Positions 1 through 8,170 of a DNA stretch of 28,981 nt are shown here, piece after piece (within the stretch, counting starts at the first letter, position 1; every line of letters begins with the position of its first letter). The notes below the pieces were generated by a model, which ran no database searches, had not been told where the DNA came from, and was given only the letters and a program-made list of their open reading frames with translations. Origin of the DNA: CAYSYM01 sp964435115 (lineage in GTDB: Bacteria; Chloroflexota; UBA6077; CF-72); assembly GCA_964435115.1 (NCBI GenBank), contig CAYSYM010000049.1, positions 1 through 28,981 of the forward strand, given 5' to 3'. Position numbers and translations under genes: made by a program.

Positions 1-1
1 G

Positions 2-1579
2 GTGATCCTCGCCGCGTGCTCGGGCACGGGAAGCCCGCCGAGCCCATCGGCCGCCAGCCCGACGGCTTCGCCCGCCACCTCCAGCGCCCCCTCGGAATGC
101 GCTCCAACCACCGCCACGCCCGCGGCCTCACCCACCCCGTCTGCTTCGCCCTCGCCCACCCCGGGCGCCTCGCCCACGTCGAGCGCCGCCTGCGGCACGC
201 CGCTGCAGGCGCTGGTGGACGCCGCGGCGCCGGGCGCCACGCTCCTGGTGCCGGCGTGCGTCTACCGGGAGACGGTGACCGTGAAGAAACCGCTCACGCT
301 CGACGGCCAGGGCCGCGCCGAGATCCGCGGCAGCGACGTGTGGGCCGAGGGCTGGACTCGCGAGGGGAGCTACTGGGTGCGCGGCAGCGTGCCGGCCTTC
401 CCGGCCGAGAACCGGCCCTGCCGGTCCGACAGCAACGGTCGCTGCAACCGGCCGGAGCAGGTCTTCCTGGACGGCAAGCCCCTGCTCCAGGTCGCCACGA
501 ACCCGGCCAGCGGCCAGTTCGCGATCGACGGCGCGCGCCGCGTCGTCCTGGCGGACGACCCGACCGGGCGGCTGGTGGAGGTGACCACCCGCCAGTACTG
601 GGTGCTCGGCGCCTCGAGCGACGTCACCATCCGCGGCTTCAGCATGAAGCACGCCGCGTCGCCCGCCCAGCAGGGCGCCCTGACCAACCGCGGCTACGCC
701 AACTGGACCGTCGCGGGCAACACCCTGTCCGACGCCCACGGCGTCGTGCTGCGGCTCAGCGACGCCACCGGCCTCAAGATCCTCGACAACGACATCGCCC
801 GGGGCGGCCAGATGGGGGTGCACTCCGGCAGCGCCGCGGGCATCCTCGTCCAGGGCAACCGGATCTACGCCAACAATACCGAGGCGTTCGACCAGGGCTG
901 GGAGGCCGGCGGCATGAAGGCCGCCCTGCAGACGGACTCCACCTGGGACGGCAACGAGGTGTTCGACAACGACGGCCCCGGCCTCTGGTGCGACATCTCC
1001 TGCAAGAATGTCACCATCAGCAACAACCGCGTCTACAACAATGCCAATAACGGCATCTCCTTCGAGATCAGCGATGGCGCAAAGATCTTCGGGAACAGGG
1101 TGTGGGAGAACGGCTGGGGGATGCGAGCGTACGGCTTCGGCGCCGGCATCCTGATTTCCACGTCGTCGTACGCCGAGGTGTACAACAACGTCCTGGCCTG
1201 GAATGCCGATGGGATCTCGGTGATTGGCCAGGCCCGGAGCGAGTACGGCAAGCCGGTGGTCGGCAACTACGTGCGCGACAACCTCGTGGTGGCGACCGAT
1301 GACGGAGGCGACCCGTACAACAAGTTCGCGATTGGCTGGATGCAGGATGCCGACGTCGGCCTCTTCGCGCCCCAGTCAAACAACCGGGGCCAGGCCAACA
1401 GCTACTGGTATCCGACCGCGGAAGGGCCCTACGCGCGCTTCGCCTGGGGGGGCCCGAAGAACCGCCTGACCGACTTCAACCCGACGCCGGGTGAGGAGAA
1501 CGGCCGCTACCTCTCCGCCGCCGAGAAGGACCAGCAGCTCGCGGCCGCCGGCATCCCCACCGCACCCCAGCGCCGCTAG
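2..1579 (+). CDS. Right-handed beta-helix lipoprotein, 5' end cut by window start
   Basis: The reading frame is open from the first bases, and the visible N-terminus begins with a lipobox (Leu-Ala-Ala-Cys, Cys at about residue 6). The signal peptide start must therefore lie upstream of the window and the gene is partial. A Ser/Pro/Ala/Thr-rich linker of about 55 residues follows, then a parallel beta-helix domain with many short Asn/Asp-Gly turns (GNxIYxNN, GNxVxxN, DNxVV). The opening of the fold carries the YRETVTV...KPLTL motif found in DUF1565/NosD/pectate-lyase-like proteins. It is close to the protein encoded at 4769-6322, with long stretches nearly identical. This is probably a cell-surface carbohydrate-binding, -modifying or -epimerising protein anchored by lipid. 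No catalytic residues can be assigned. Its neighbours are polysaccharide ligase and glycosyltransferase genes. The fold is clear; the activity is not. Confidence 0.85.
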   Translation: MILAACSGTGSPPSPSAASPTASPATSSAPSECAPTTATPAASPTPSASPSPTPGASPTSSAACGTPLQALVDAAAPGATLLVPACVYRETVTVKKPLTLDGQGRAEIRGSDVWAEGWTREGSYWVRGSVPAFPAENRPCRSDSNGRCNRPEQVFLDGKPLLQVATNPASGQFAIDGARRVVLADDPTGRLVEVTTRQYWVLGASSDVTIRGFSMKHAASPAQQGALTNRGYANWTVAGNTLSDAHGVVLRLSDATGLKILDNDIARGGQMGVHSGSAAGILVQGNRIYANNTEAFDQGWEAGGMKAALQTDSTWDGNEVFDNDGPGLWCDISCKNVTISNNRVYNNANNGISFEISDGAKIFGNRVWENGWGMRAYGFGAGILISTSSYAEVYNNVLAWNADGISVIGQARSEYGKPVVGNYVRDNLVVATDDGGDPYNKFAIGWMQDADVGLFAPQSNNRGQANSYWYPTAEGPYARFAWGGPKNRLTDFNPTPGEENGRYLSAAEKDQQLAAAGIPTAPQRR

Positions 1580-1592
1580 ACGCCTCCAGCGA

Positions 1593-1621
1593 GGTCGGAG
1601 GCTCCGCTGGAGCCTCCGACC
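1593..1621 (+). terminator. Perfect 13-bp hairpin after beta-helix gene
   Basis: GGTCGGAGGCTCC and its exact complement GGAGCCTCCGACC are separated by a 3-base loop, 13 bases after the stop codon. There is no T-tract, so this is terminator-like by position and stem strength only. Confidence 0.6.
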
Positions 1622-1698
1622 GACGGCGTTCGCCACTTCACGGGTGCGGGCACGGTCGCCGCGCCCCGCTCCCGTGGCGTGGCGGGAAGCAGAGGCGC

Positions 1699-1754
1699 GC
1701 CTAACCCCGCCTCAACCCGGCGTCCACCCGCCCTCAACGCTCGCCCCCGATAGT
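1699..1754 (+). promoter_or_regulatory. Four 11-bp direct repeats plus -10 box (PHO-box-like) before the ligase gene
   Basis: Units begin at 1699, 1710, 1721 and 1732 and read GCCTAACCCCG, CCTCAACCCGG, CGTCCACCCGC and CCTCAACGCTC, so the core TCAAC recurs every 11 bases. A -10-like GATAGT lies at 1749-1754, 6 bases after the last unit. Direct repeats of 11 bp immediately upstream of a -10 box are the classic binding layout of OmpR/PhoB-family activators, and the actinobacterial PHO box has a similar TCA-CC core. The regulator itself is an inference. Confidence 0.5.
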
Positions 1755-1765
1755 GGAGAGCACCG

Positions 1766-3472
1766 ATGAGTAGGAGCCACCCGGCAACGGGCGGGCCGGC
1801 CGAGCAGGTGGGCCAGGTGTGGGCGCAGTCTGGTGCAGGAGGGGCCCACCTGCTCGGCCCTCTCATGAGTGAGCGCGAAGCGCTGAGGCCCCGGGCCCTG
1901 CCGCTCGGCGCGGCCGTGATCGGCGCCGCGGCGCTCGGCGGGGCCCTCGTCGCCCTCCAGCCACGCGTGGTGGTGCTCGGGCTCGCCCTGGGAGCGGGCA
2001 TCGGCCTGGCGCTCGCTCGCCCCTGGCGCGCCGTCCCCCCGTTCGTGCTGGGCGCCTTCGCGCTCCTCGGCGGCTACATGGCGCTCACGCGTGGGTTCGC
2101 CGGCTTCTACGTCCCGCTCGGGGGCTTCCCGCTCTACGTCGGCGAGATCGGCCTGCTCCTGCTGCTCGTGCCTGCCTGGCGCCGGCTGCGCGGCCGATCC
2201 CTGGACGCGCCAGTCGCTGCGCTCGGGATCTGGATGGCGGTCAACGCGCTCCTGACGCTCCGCCAGCTCCCGGCCTACGGTCTCGAAGCGATTCGCGACG
2301 CCGCCGTGTGGTACTACGGCCTCTACGCGCTCGTCGGCGCCGCCGTCTGGTACAGCCTCGGCGGTGCCGGCGTGCGGCGCGGGTTCGCCGTGGTCTTCCT
2401 CGCCACCCTCGCCGCCGTCCCGCTCGGTGTAGCGGCCGCGGCCGGCGCGCTCGCCCCCATCGAGATCCCGCTCTCAGACGCCCCGCTCTTCAGCGAGCTG
2501 CGCTTCGACACAACCTCGATGCACCTGATCGGCGCCGCCGTGTTCTTCGTCACCGCGCAGCGGCTGGCAGCGCCCCCCCTCACACGGCGGCTGACCCCGC
2601 TCCTGGTGGCCGCGGCCCTCGGGCTCATGGCGGTCCTCCAGGTGCGCGCGGCCTTCGTCGGCCTCGCCGGCGTCCTCGTCCTGCTCGCGGTCCACCGGAT
2701 GCTGCGCTCGGTGCTGCTGATCTTCGCGGCGCTGGGCAGCCTCCTCGCCGTGATGTGGCTCGTGAACTTCGACCTGGAGACGAGCCGCGGGGTCGTCTCG
2801 GCCCGGAGCGTCATCGAGCGCCAGCTCTCCACCATCGACTTCCTGAACGGCGGCGACCAGGAGGCAGCCCCGAGCCAGGACGACGGGACGAGCGGCACCA
2901 TCGAGTGGCGTCTGATCTGGTGGCAGGCCCTCGTGGACGAAGCGCTGGCGGACCCGACCATCCTCGCGATTGGCCGCGGCTACGGCCCGGACCTGCGTGA
3001 TGCCCTGGCCGGGCGCGCCCGCGGCAGCGTCAACTGGAACCAGGGCTCGGAGGTTGGCCGGCCGGTCCGCTCGCCCCACAACATCGCCATGACGATCCTC
3101 GCGCGGTCCGGGCTGCTGGGGCTCGCCCTCTGGCTGCTCGTGCTCGGCACCAGCTTCTCCAGCATCGTCCGCGCCACCCTGGCGTCCCGCCGCCGTGGGG
3201 ACCGAGACAACGAGCTCATGGGCGTCTGGCTCGCGAGCTACCTGGCGGCCATGCTGCTGATTGCCTCGCTGGGCGTCGTCCTGGAGAGTCCGTTCGGCGC
3301 GGCGCCCTTCTTCTGGCTGCTCGGCCTGGCCCTGGCCTGGGCAGCGGAGCGGCGCGCCGACGCGTCGCCCGCCCCGAGCCGCTCGCCCGCGCTCGGCCGG
3401 CCGTCGAACGGGCCGCGCCGCTCCAGCCGGGCGGGAGTCGCTCCTCATGCAGCGCATCCTGCTCGTCCATAA
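1766..3472 (+). CDS. O-antigen ligase / polymerase-like polytopic membrane protein
   Basis: This is a 568-residue protein with about ten or more hydrophobic segments and a large hydrophilic loop towards the C-terminus (roughly residues 330-430). It matches the Wzy_C / O-antigen ligase-polymerase superfamily, which joins or polymerises undecaprenyl-linked glycans on the outer face of the membrane. The late GRGYGPDLRD...PHNIAMTILARSG region, with its His in PHN, is typical. Two starts are possible. ATG 1766 has a GGAGAG ribosome site 5 bases upstream. ATG 1866 lies just after a 17-bp inverted repeat. If the promoter at 1699-1754 is real, transcription would begin near 1761 and the second start would have a structured leader. 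The 3' end overlaps the following glycosyltransferase by 26 bases, indicating an operon. The substrate is unknown. Confidence 0.8.
   Translation: MSRSHPATGGPAEQVGQVWAQSGAGGAHLLGPLMSEREALRPRALPLGAAVIGAAALGGALVALQPRVVVLGLALGAGIGLALARPWRAVPPFVLGAFALLGGYMALTRGFAGFYVPLGGFPLYVGEIGLLLLLVPAWRRLRGRSLDAPVAALGIWMAVNALLTLRQLPAYGLEAIRDAAVWYYGLYALVGAAVWYSLGGAGVRRGFAVVFLATLAAVPLGVAAAAGALAPIEIPLSDAPLFSELRFDTTSMHLIGAAVFFVTAQRLAAPPLTRRLTPLLVAAALGLMAVLQVRAAFVGLAGVLVLLAVHRMLRSVLLIFAALGSLLAVMWLVNFDLETSRGVVSARSVIERQLSTIDFLNGGDQEAAPSQDDGTSGTIEWRLIWWQALVDEALADPTILAIGRGYGPDLRDALAGRARGSVNWNQGSEVGRPVRSPHNIAMTILARSGLLGLALWLLVLGTSFSSIVRATLASRRRGDRDNELMGVWLASYLAAMLLIASLGVVLESPFGAAPFFWLLGLALAWAAERRADASPAPSRSPALGRPSNGPRRSSRAGVAPHAAHPARP
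1798..1859 (+). repeat. Perfect 17-bp inverted repeat (hairpin) at start of ligase gene
   Basis: The left arm GGCCGAGCAGGTGGGCC (1798-1814) and right arm GGCCCACCTGCTCGGCC (1843-1859) are exact complements, with a 28-base spacer that can form a small inner stem. It ends 6 bases before the alternative ATG at 1866. It could be an attenuator, a translation-control leader structure or a dispersed hairpin element. Confidence 0.7.
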
Positions 3473-4757
3473 CCGGTACCAGCAGCCCGGCGGGGAGGAT
3501 GCGGTCTTCGCCGCCGAGGCGGCGCTGCTCCGCCGCCACGGGCACGAGGTGGTGGAGTACACGGAGGACAACCGCCGTGTCGCCGAGCTCTCGCCCATGG
3601 CCCTGGCCGCCACCACGCTGTGGTCGCGGCGCGCGCGGGCGCACCTGGCGCGGCTGCTGCGCCAGCAGCGGTTCGACGTGGCGCACTTCCACAATACGTT
3701 CCCTCTCATCTCGCCTGCCGCGTACTACACGGTCCGCGCCGCCGGCGTCCCCGTGGTCCAGACCCTCCACAACTACCGGCTGCTGTGCCCCAACGCGCTC
3801 TTCTTCCGTGCCGGCCGCGTGTGCGAAGACTGCCTCGGCCGGGCGCTGCCCTGGCCGGGGGTCCTCCACCGCTGCTACCGGGGCGACCGACGGGCGAGCG
3901 CGGTCACGGCGGCGATGCTGGCGCTCCACCGCCTGCTGCGCACCTGGACCCGCCAGGTGGACCTGTACATCGCGCTCAGCGAGTTCGCGCGCGCCAGGTT
4001 CATCCAGGGTGGGCTGCCGGCGGACAGAGTGATCGTGAAGCCCAACTTCATCCACCCGGACCCCGGCCCGGGCGAGCACGCGGGGCGGTTCGCCCTGTTC
4101 GTGGGGCGGCTCAGCCCGGAGAAGGGGCTCGACACCCTCCTCGCCGCCTGGGCGCGGCCCGGCGCCCGCCTGCCCCTCGTCGTGGTGGGCGACGGACCGC
4201 TCGCCCCCCAGGTGTCCGCCGCCGCCCGCCCGGGCGGGGTGGAGTGGCGGGGGCCGCTCGGACGGGAGCGGGTGCTCGCCCTCATGCAGCAGGCCGCCGT
4301 CCTCGTCGTCCCGTCCCGCGTCTACGAGACGACGCTGGTCATCGCCGAGGCGTACGCGACGGGACTGCCCGCCATCGCCAGCGACCTGGCGAGCCTGGCG
4401 GCGCTGGTCGAGCCCGGCCGCACGGGGCTCCTCTTCACGCCGGGGAGCGCCGACGACCTGGCGCGGTGCGTGGCGTGGGCCGCTGGCCACCCGCAGGCCC
4501 TGGCAGAGATGAGCCGGCACGCGCGCGCCGCGTACGAAGGCGCGTACACCGCCGAGCACGGCTACGCCGCGCTGCTGGACGCGTACGCCCGAGCCGCGGC
4601 TCACGCCGCCTCCGCCGGCCAGGCGCGACCGCCAGCCGGCGGCCCGCGCCGACCCGAGGGACGGGAGGCTCAGCCCGTGGGCGGCCGTTCGGTACGGATT
4701 GGCGCACATGCCACCCACGGGCTGAGCTCACCAGAAGAGGACGCGCGAAACGGGTAG
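3447..4757 (+). CDS. Glycosyltransferase family 4
   Basis: This 436-residue cytosolic GT-B glycosyltransferase transfers sugar from an activated donor. The N-terminal acceptor domain opens with LLVHNRYQQPGGEDAVF, the GGED signature of a common GT4 subgroup. The donor domain contains FVGRLSPEKGLDTLL (about residues 215-229), VVVGDGPL, and PSRVYETTLVIAEAYATGLP with the Glu-containing nucleotide-sugar motif (about residues 290-313). The start ATG is preceded by GGGAG at about 10 bases and lies inside the 3' end of the ligase gene, so the two are probably translated together. The last 40 or so residues are Ala/Gly/Pro-rich and overlap a strong inverted repeat, so the tail may be non-functional extension. 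Sugar specificity cannot be read. Confidence 0.88.
   Translation: MQRILLVHNRYQQPGGEDAVFAAEAALLRRHGHEVVEYTEDNRRVAELSPMALAATTLWSRRARAHLARLLRQQRFDVAHFHNTFPLISPAAYYTVRAAGVPVVQTLHNYRLLCPNALFFRAGRVCEDCLGRALPWPGVLHRCYRGDRRASAVTAAMLALHRLLRTWTRQVDLYIALSEFARARFIQGGLPADRVIVKPNFIHPDPGPGEHAGRFALFVGRLSPEKGLDTLLAAWARPGARLPLVVVGDGPLAPQVSAAARPGGVEWRGPLGRERVLALMQQAAVLVVPSRVYETTLVIAEAYATGLPAIASDLASLAALVEPGRTGLLFTPGSADDLARCVAWAAGHPQALAEMSRHARAAYEGAYTAEHGYAALLDAYARAAAHAASAGQARPPAGGPRRPEGREAQPVGGRSVRIGAHATHGLSSPEEDARNG
4666..4729 (+). repeat. Long near-perfect inverted repeat upstream of second beta-helix gene
   Basis: The left arm GCTCAGCCCGTGGGCGG (4668-4684) pairs with the right arm CCACCCACGGGCTGAGC (4711-4727). 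There is one mismatch, two extra pairs outside (one a G-U), and a 26-base loop. It lies in the 3' tail of the glycosyltransferase gene, 40 bases before the next start codon. Arm and loop lengths resemble the hairpin at 1798-1859. Confidence 0.65.
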
Positions 4758-4768
4758 GCCGGCGACTC

Positions 4769-6322
4769 GTGCCCCGTCCCACTCCACGCCGGCCCCGGGC
4801 GGCCGTGGTGGCTGGCCTGCTCGTGGTCGCCGCCATCGCACTCGGCGCGACCGTCGTCTGGCTCGTCCGTCCACGGCCGGCGCCGCCGCCACCGCCACCA
4901 CCGGTCCTCCCGCCGACACCCCAGCCAACGCCGCCGCCCGTGGTCTCCATCCAGGCGCTGGTGGATGCCGCGGCGCCCGGCGCGGTGGTGCGCGTGCCAC
5001 CCGGCATCTACCGCGAGACTGTCACGGTCACGAAGCCGCTCACGCTCCTGGCCGAGCCCGGCGCGGAGATTCGCGGCTCCGACGTGTGGACCGGGTGGGT
5101 GCGGCAGGGCGCCTTCTGGACGCGCGCCGGCGCGCCCACCCTGGCCAGCGGGGGCGAGTGTCGGGACAACGGTGTCCGCTGTCGGTGGGCGAACCAGGTC
5201 TTCCTGGACGGCCAGCCGCTCCGGCAGGTGGCCGCCCGGCCGGGGCGCGGCCAGTTCTCCCTGGAGAACGGTGCCATCGTGCTCGCCGACGACCCGACCG
5301 GCCGGCTCGTGGAGGTGACCGTGCGCCCGTACTGGGTCCTCGGCGGCGCCGACGACGTCACTATCCAGGGGTTCACGATGAAGCACGCGGGCAACCCGGC
5401 CCAGAGCGGCGCCCTCCACACCCGCGGCTACTCCCGCTGGACCATCCGGGGCAACACCCTCTCCGACAGCCACGGGCCCGCCGTGTCGCTGGTCGGCGGC
5501 GCCGGGCACCGGCTCCTGGGCAACGACATCAGCCGCAGCGGCCAGCTCGGCGTCCACGGGAGCGACCAGACGAACACCCTGGTCCAGGGCAACCGGATCT
5601 ACGCCAACAACACGGAGGGGTTCGAGCCTGGCTGGGAGGCCGGCGGGCTGAAGATGGCGCGGACGACCCGGCTGACGCTGGACGGCAACGAGGTGTACGC
5701 CAACGACGGCCCGGGCCTGTGGTGTGACATCGGCTGCACCGACACCACGTTCAGCCGCAACCGGGTGTACGGCAACCAGCGCAACGGGATCTCCGCCGAG
5801 ATCAGCGCTGGCGTGCGGGTGTATGGCAACACGGTGTGGGGGAACGGCTGGGGCTTCGCCGCGTGGGGGTTCGGGGCCGGGATCCTCTGCCAGAACTGCG
5901 CCGACGCGGAGATCTACGACAACGTGGTGGCCTGGAACGCCGACGGTATCTCGGTAATCGAGCAGAACCGCGAGCTGGTCAACACGGTGACGAACGTCTG
6001 GGTGCGCGACAACACCGTGGTCGCGCCGGACGGGGCGTTCGCGCTGGCGTGGCTGTCGGACTACGGGCCGTACCCGCTGTTCAACGCGGGCTCGAACAAC
6101 CGCGGCACGCGCAACCGCTACTGGTTCGCCGGGAGTGAGGCGGGCACCCCCCGCTTCGCCTGGGCCGGACCTCAGCTCAGCCTGGCCAGCTTCAACGCCA
6201 CGCTCGGCGGGAGTGGCGGCCGGTACCTCTCGGACGCCGAGAAGGAGCAGGTGCTGGCGGCGAACAGGATCCCCGCGGTGCCGGTGGGACGCAGCCCCGG
6301 GCCGGCCGCCAGCGGCCCCTGA
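4769..6322 (+). CDS. Right-handed beta-helix protein on an N-terminal membrane anchor
   Basis: The product has 517 residues from GTG 4769. A basic N-terminus (PRPTPRRPR) precedes one hydrophobic helix at about residues 13-34, giving a type II anchor, and a Pro-rich spacer that includes a run of seven prolines. The beta-helix domain then repeats the motif order of the lipoprotein at 2-1579: ALVDAAAPGA, YRETVTVTKPLTL, EIRGSDVW, QVFLDGQPLRQVA, GNRIYANNTE, NDGPGLWCDI. The two are recent paralogues that differ in how they are held at the membrane. The likely role is an extracytoplasmic polysaccharide-active or -binding protein, but no catalytic site is assigned. No strong ribosome site is visible; GTG 4769 was chosen because it includes the positive residues before the helix. 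Just upstream is the inverted repeat at 4666-4729. It converges with the GT87-type gene, with a 46-bp gap. Confidence 0.82.
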   Translation: MPRPTPRRPRAAVVAGLLVVAAIALGATVVWLVRPRPAPPPPPPPVLPPTPQPTPPPVVSIQALVDAAAPGAVVRVPPGIYRETVTVTKPLTLLAEPGAEIRGSDVWTGWVRQGAFWTRAGAPTLASGGECRDNGVRCRWANQVFLDGQPLRQVAARPGRGQFSLENGAIVLADDPTGRLVEVTVRPYWVLGGADDVTIQGFTMKHAGNPAQSGALHTRGYSRWTIRGNTLSDSHGPAVSLVGGAGHRLLGNDISRSGQLGVHGSDQTNTLVQGNRIYANNTEGFEPGWEAGGLKMARTTRLTLDGNEVYANDGPGLWCDIGCTDTTFSRNRVYGNQRNGISAEISAGVRVYGNTVWGNGWGFAAWGFGAGILCQNCADAEIYDNVVAWNADGISVIEQNRELVNTVTNVWVRDNTVVAPDGAFALAWLSDYGPYPLFNAGSNNRGTRNRYWFAGSEAGTPRFAWAGPQLSLASFNATLGGSGGRYLSDAEKEQVLAANRIPAVPVGRSPGPAASGP

Positions 6323-6368
6323 GCGCTTCGCGCGCAGTTCCTTCCCGGTGGCGCCGGTCCGGAGCCTG

Positions 6369-7952
6369 TCAGCATCGGACCCGGCGCGGGGCCCGGACGG
6401 CGGTGGCTCCAGCCAGGACCTGGGCCTGCGCCGGCTCAGCGCCGATCACACCCGGCTCCCGCCCGGGCCCCAGCGGCGCGGCCCCGCCCTCAGCCGGCAA
6501 CCACGGGCCTGCCCGCCAGGGCGCCTCTCGTCCGGCGATCGGACGGCTCACCGTGCTCGGCTCCCTCTTCCACCCGCCGGCCGGTCGAGCGCGCGCGGGC
6601 CGCAGCCCCAGGACGCCGCCCAGGCGGGCGAAGCGCGCCTGCTGGCGGGCCGGGAGGCGGACCCAGAGCAGGCTGGCGAGCAGCACGGCGAACGCGGCGA
6701 ACCCGAGCAGCCGCACGAACAGGCCGGCCTTGTCAGTCACCGGGTAGGTGAAGGCGGGGATCACCAGCCCGGCCAGGAGCGCCAGGCGGGTGAGTGGCGC
6801 GGGCCGCTCCTCCGCCAGGAGCGCGGCCGCCGGCACGAGCAGGAGCACCGGTCCGTACGGATGGCTGTGGTAGCTGGCGATGAGCGTTGCCAGCAGGACG
6901 AGGGTGAGCTTCGACGCGAACAGCGGGTCGCGGCGGTCCCACGGACCGCGCAGGGCCGGGACGAGACTCGCCACGGTCAGCGCACCGAGAGCGAGGGTGA
7001 GCAGGACGCTGGCCTCGTCGCCGATCCACGGGTTGACCTTCAACACCAGGGAGCGCCAGTTCATCATCTGCTCGGGGAACGAGCCGATGCCATCACCGCG
7101 GAAGCGCCCGCCCTCCAGGGCGATCGCGGCCGGCCAGGCGAGGAGGACGGAGGGGCCGGCCGCGAGGGCGGAGCCGAGCCCGATCACGCCCAGGCCGGCC
7201 GCCGCTCCGGCCACGGCGCGCCAGCGGCGCTTCCACAGCAGGAGCAGCCCCAGCAGGAGGCCGTACTGCGGCTTGAAGGCGAGTAGCGCCAGCCACAGGC
7301 CGGCGCGGAACTCCCGGCCGGCCCGCAGCGACAGGTACATCTCGCCGATCGCGGCCGCTAGCAGGAGCATCGGCTGGCCGAGGAACAGGCTGTACTGGGC
7401 CGGGTAGCTGAGGAGGACGAGCGGCACGATCCAGCGCCGCCGGCTCGGGGCGAAGAACGTCGAGACGCGCCAGCCCAGGTAGGTGGCGGCGGCGAGGTTC
7501 AGGGCGGTCCACACGGCGAAGCTGAGCGGGGGCGCCAGCAGGGTGAGCGGCGCGAACAACCAGGCGTACAGGGGCGGGTAGGGGACCAGCGTCAGGGTGT
7601 AAGGCGCCGCAACGGCGCCGTACGGTGTGACGAGGGCGGCCAGAGGGGCCAGCGCCGCCGGGTCGTAGATCGCCGGCCCGGCGCCCAGCCGCAAGGCGGT
7701 CGCCTGCACGTAGTAGGCGGCGAAGTCGGTGCCCAGCCAGGTGAAGAGGCCGCGGGCGAGGAAGATGCCCCACGTTTTCCAGGCGACCAGGAGCGCGACC
7801 ACCCCGAGCAGCGCGACCGGCCACCAGGGGGCGCATCGGAGCAGGAGGGCACGGAGCCGTGCCGGCGCCTGGCCAGGCCCCCAGGGCCTGGCGGGAGCGC
7901 GGGCGAGCGACCGGCCAATAGATGGGGAGCTCAACCAACCTCCGAGGTTCAC
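6369..7952 (-). CDS. GT87/DUF2029-type polytopic glycosyltransferase
   Basis: This protein of about 527 residues has roughly ten transmembrane segments. After the first helix (GVVALLVAWKTWGIF) comes a GTDFAAYYVQA loop, where the Asp takes the place of the catalytic acid in GT-C enzymes such as the polyprenyl-phosphate-mannose-dependent alpha-mannosyltransferases. YPPLYAWLFAPLTLL and LLAFKPQYGLLLGLLLL are typical of the family. The likely role is to add a lipid-linked sugar, perhaps mannose, to a glycan outside the membrane. GTG 7952 was chosen because GGCGAG lies 5 bases upstream and the frame beyond looks non-coding. The last 70 or so residues are hydrophilic and low complexity. The 218 bases between this gene and the toxin gene show no further gene. 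Confidence 0.78.
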   Translation of the reverse strand: MNLGGWLSSPSIGRSLARAPARPWGPGQAPARLRALLLRCAPWWPVALLGVVALLVAWKTWGIFLARGLFTWLGTDFAAYYVQATALRLGAGPAIYDPAALAPLAALVTPYGAVAAPYTLTLVPYPPLYAWLFAPLTLLAPPLSFAVWTALNLAAATYLGWRVSTFFAPSRRRWIVPLVLLSYPAQYSLFLGQPMLLLAAAIGEMYLSLRAGREFRAGLWLALLAFKPQYGLLLGLLLLWKRRWRAVAGAAAGLGVIGLGSALAAGPSVLLAWPAAIALEGGRFRGDGIGSFPEQMMNWRSLVLKVNPWIGDEASVLLTLALGALTVASLVPALRGPWDRRDPLFASKLTLVLLATLIASYHSHPYGPVLLLVPAAALLAEERPAPLTRLALLAGLVIPAFTYPVTDKAGLFVRLLGFAAFAVLLASLLWVRLPARQQARFARLGGVLGLRPARARPAGGWKREPSTVSRPIAGREAPWRAGPWLPAEGGAAPLGPGREPGVIGAEPAQAQVLAGATAVRAPRRVRC

Positions 7953-8170
7953 CGTGACTCGCCCGCGCTCTCCGCCAGGCACGGGATAGGGCCAGTGTGG
8001 CGGCGGGCGGTTGAGGAGTTGGCGACGTTCGGTTACGCCAGCGTTGCAGGGCTCCCTGCCACCTGGCCAACGGCGGGACCGCTCCGGCACGTCGGGAGGG
8101 ACATCCTCACCCCCTACCCCCCTTGAGGGCCGCCCGCCTGCCGCCAGGCGCCGCGTCGCCACGACCTCCA

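Noticed and set aside
7995..8036. AAC/TCAACC repeats upstream of the GT87 gene as a PHO-box array
   Set aside because: Steps between copies are 5, 8 and 9 bases rather than 11, so the pattern is not periodic.
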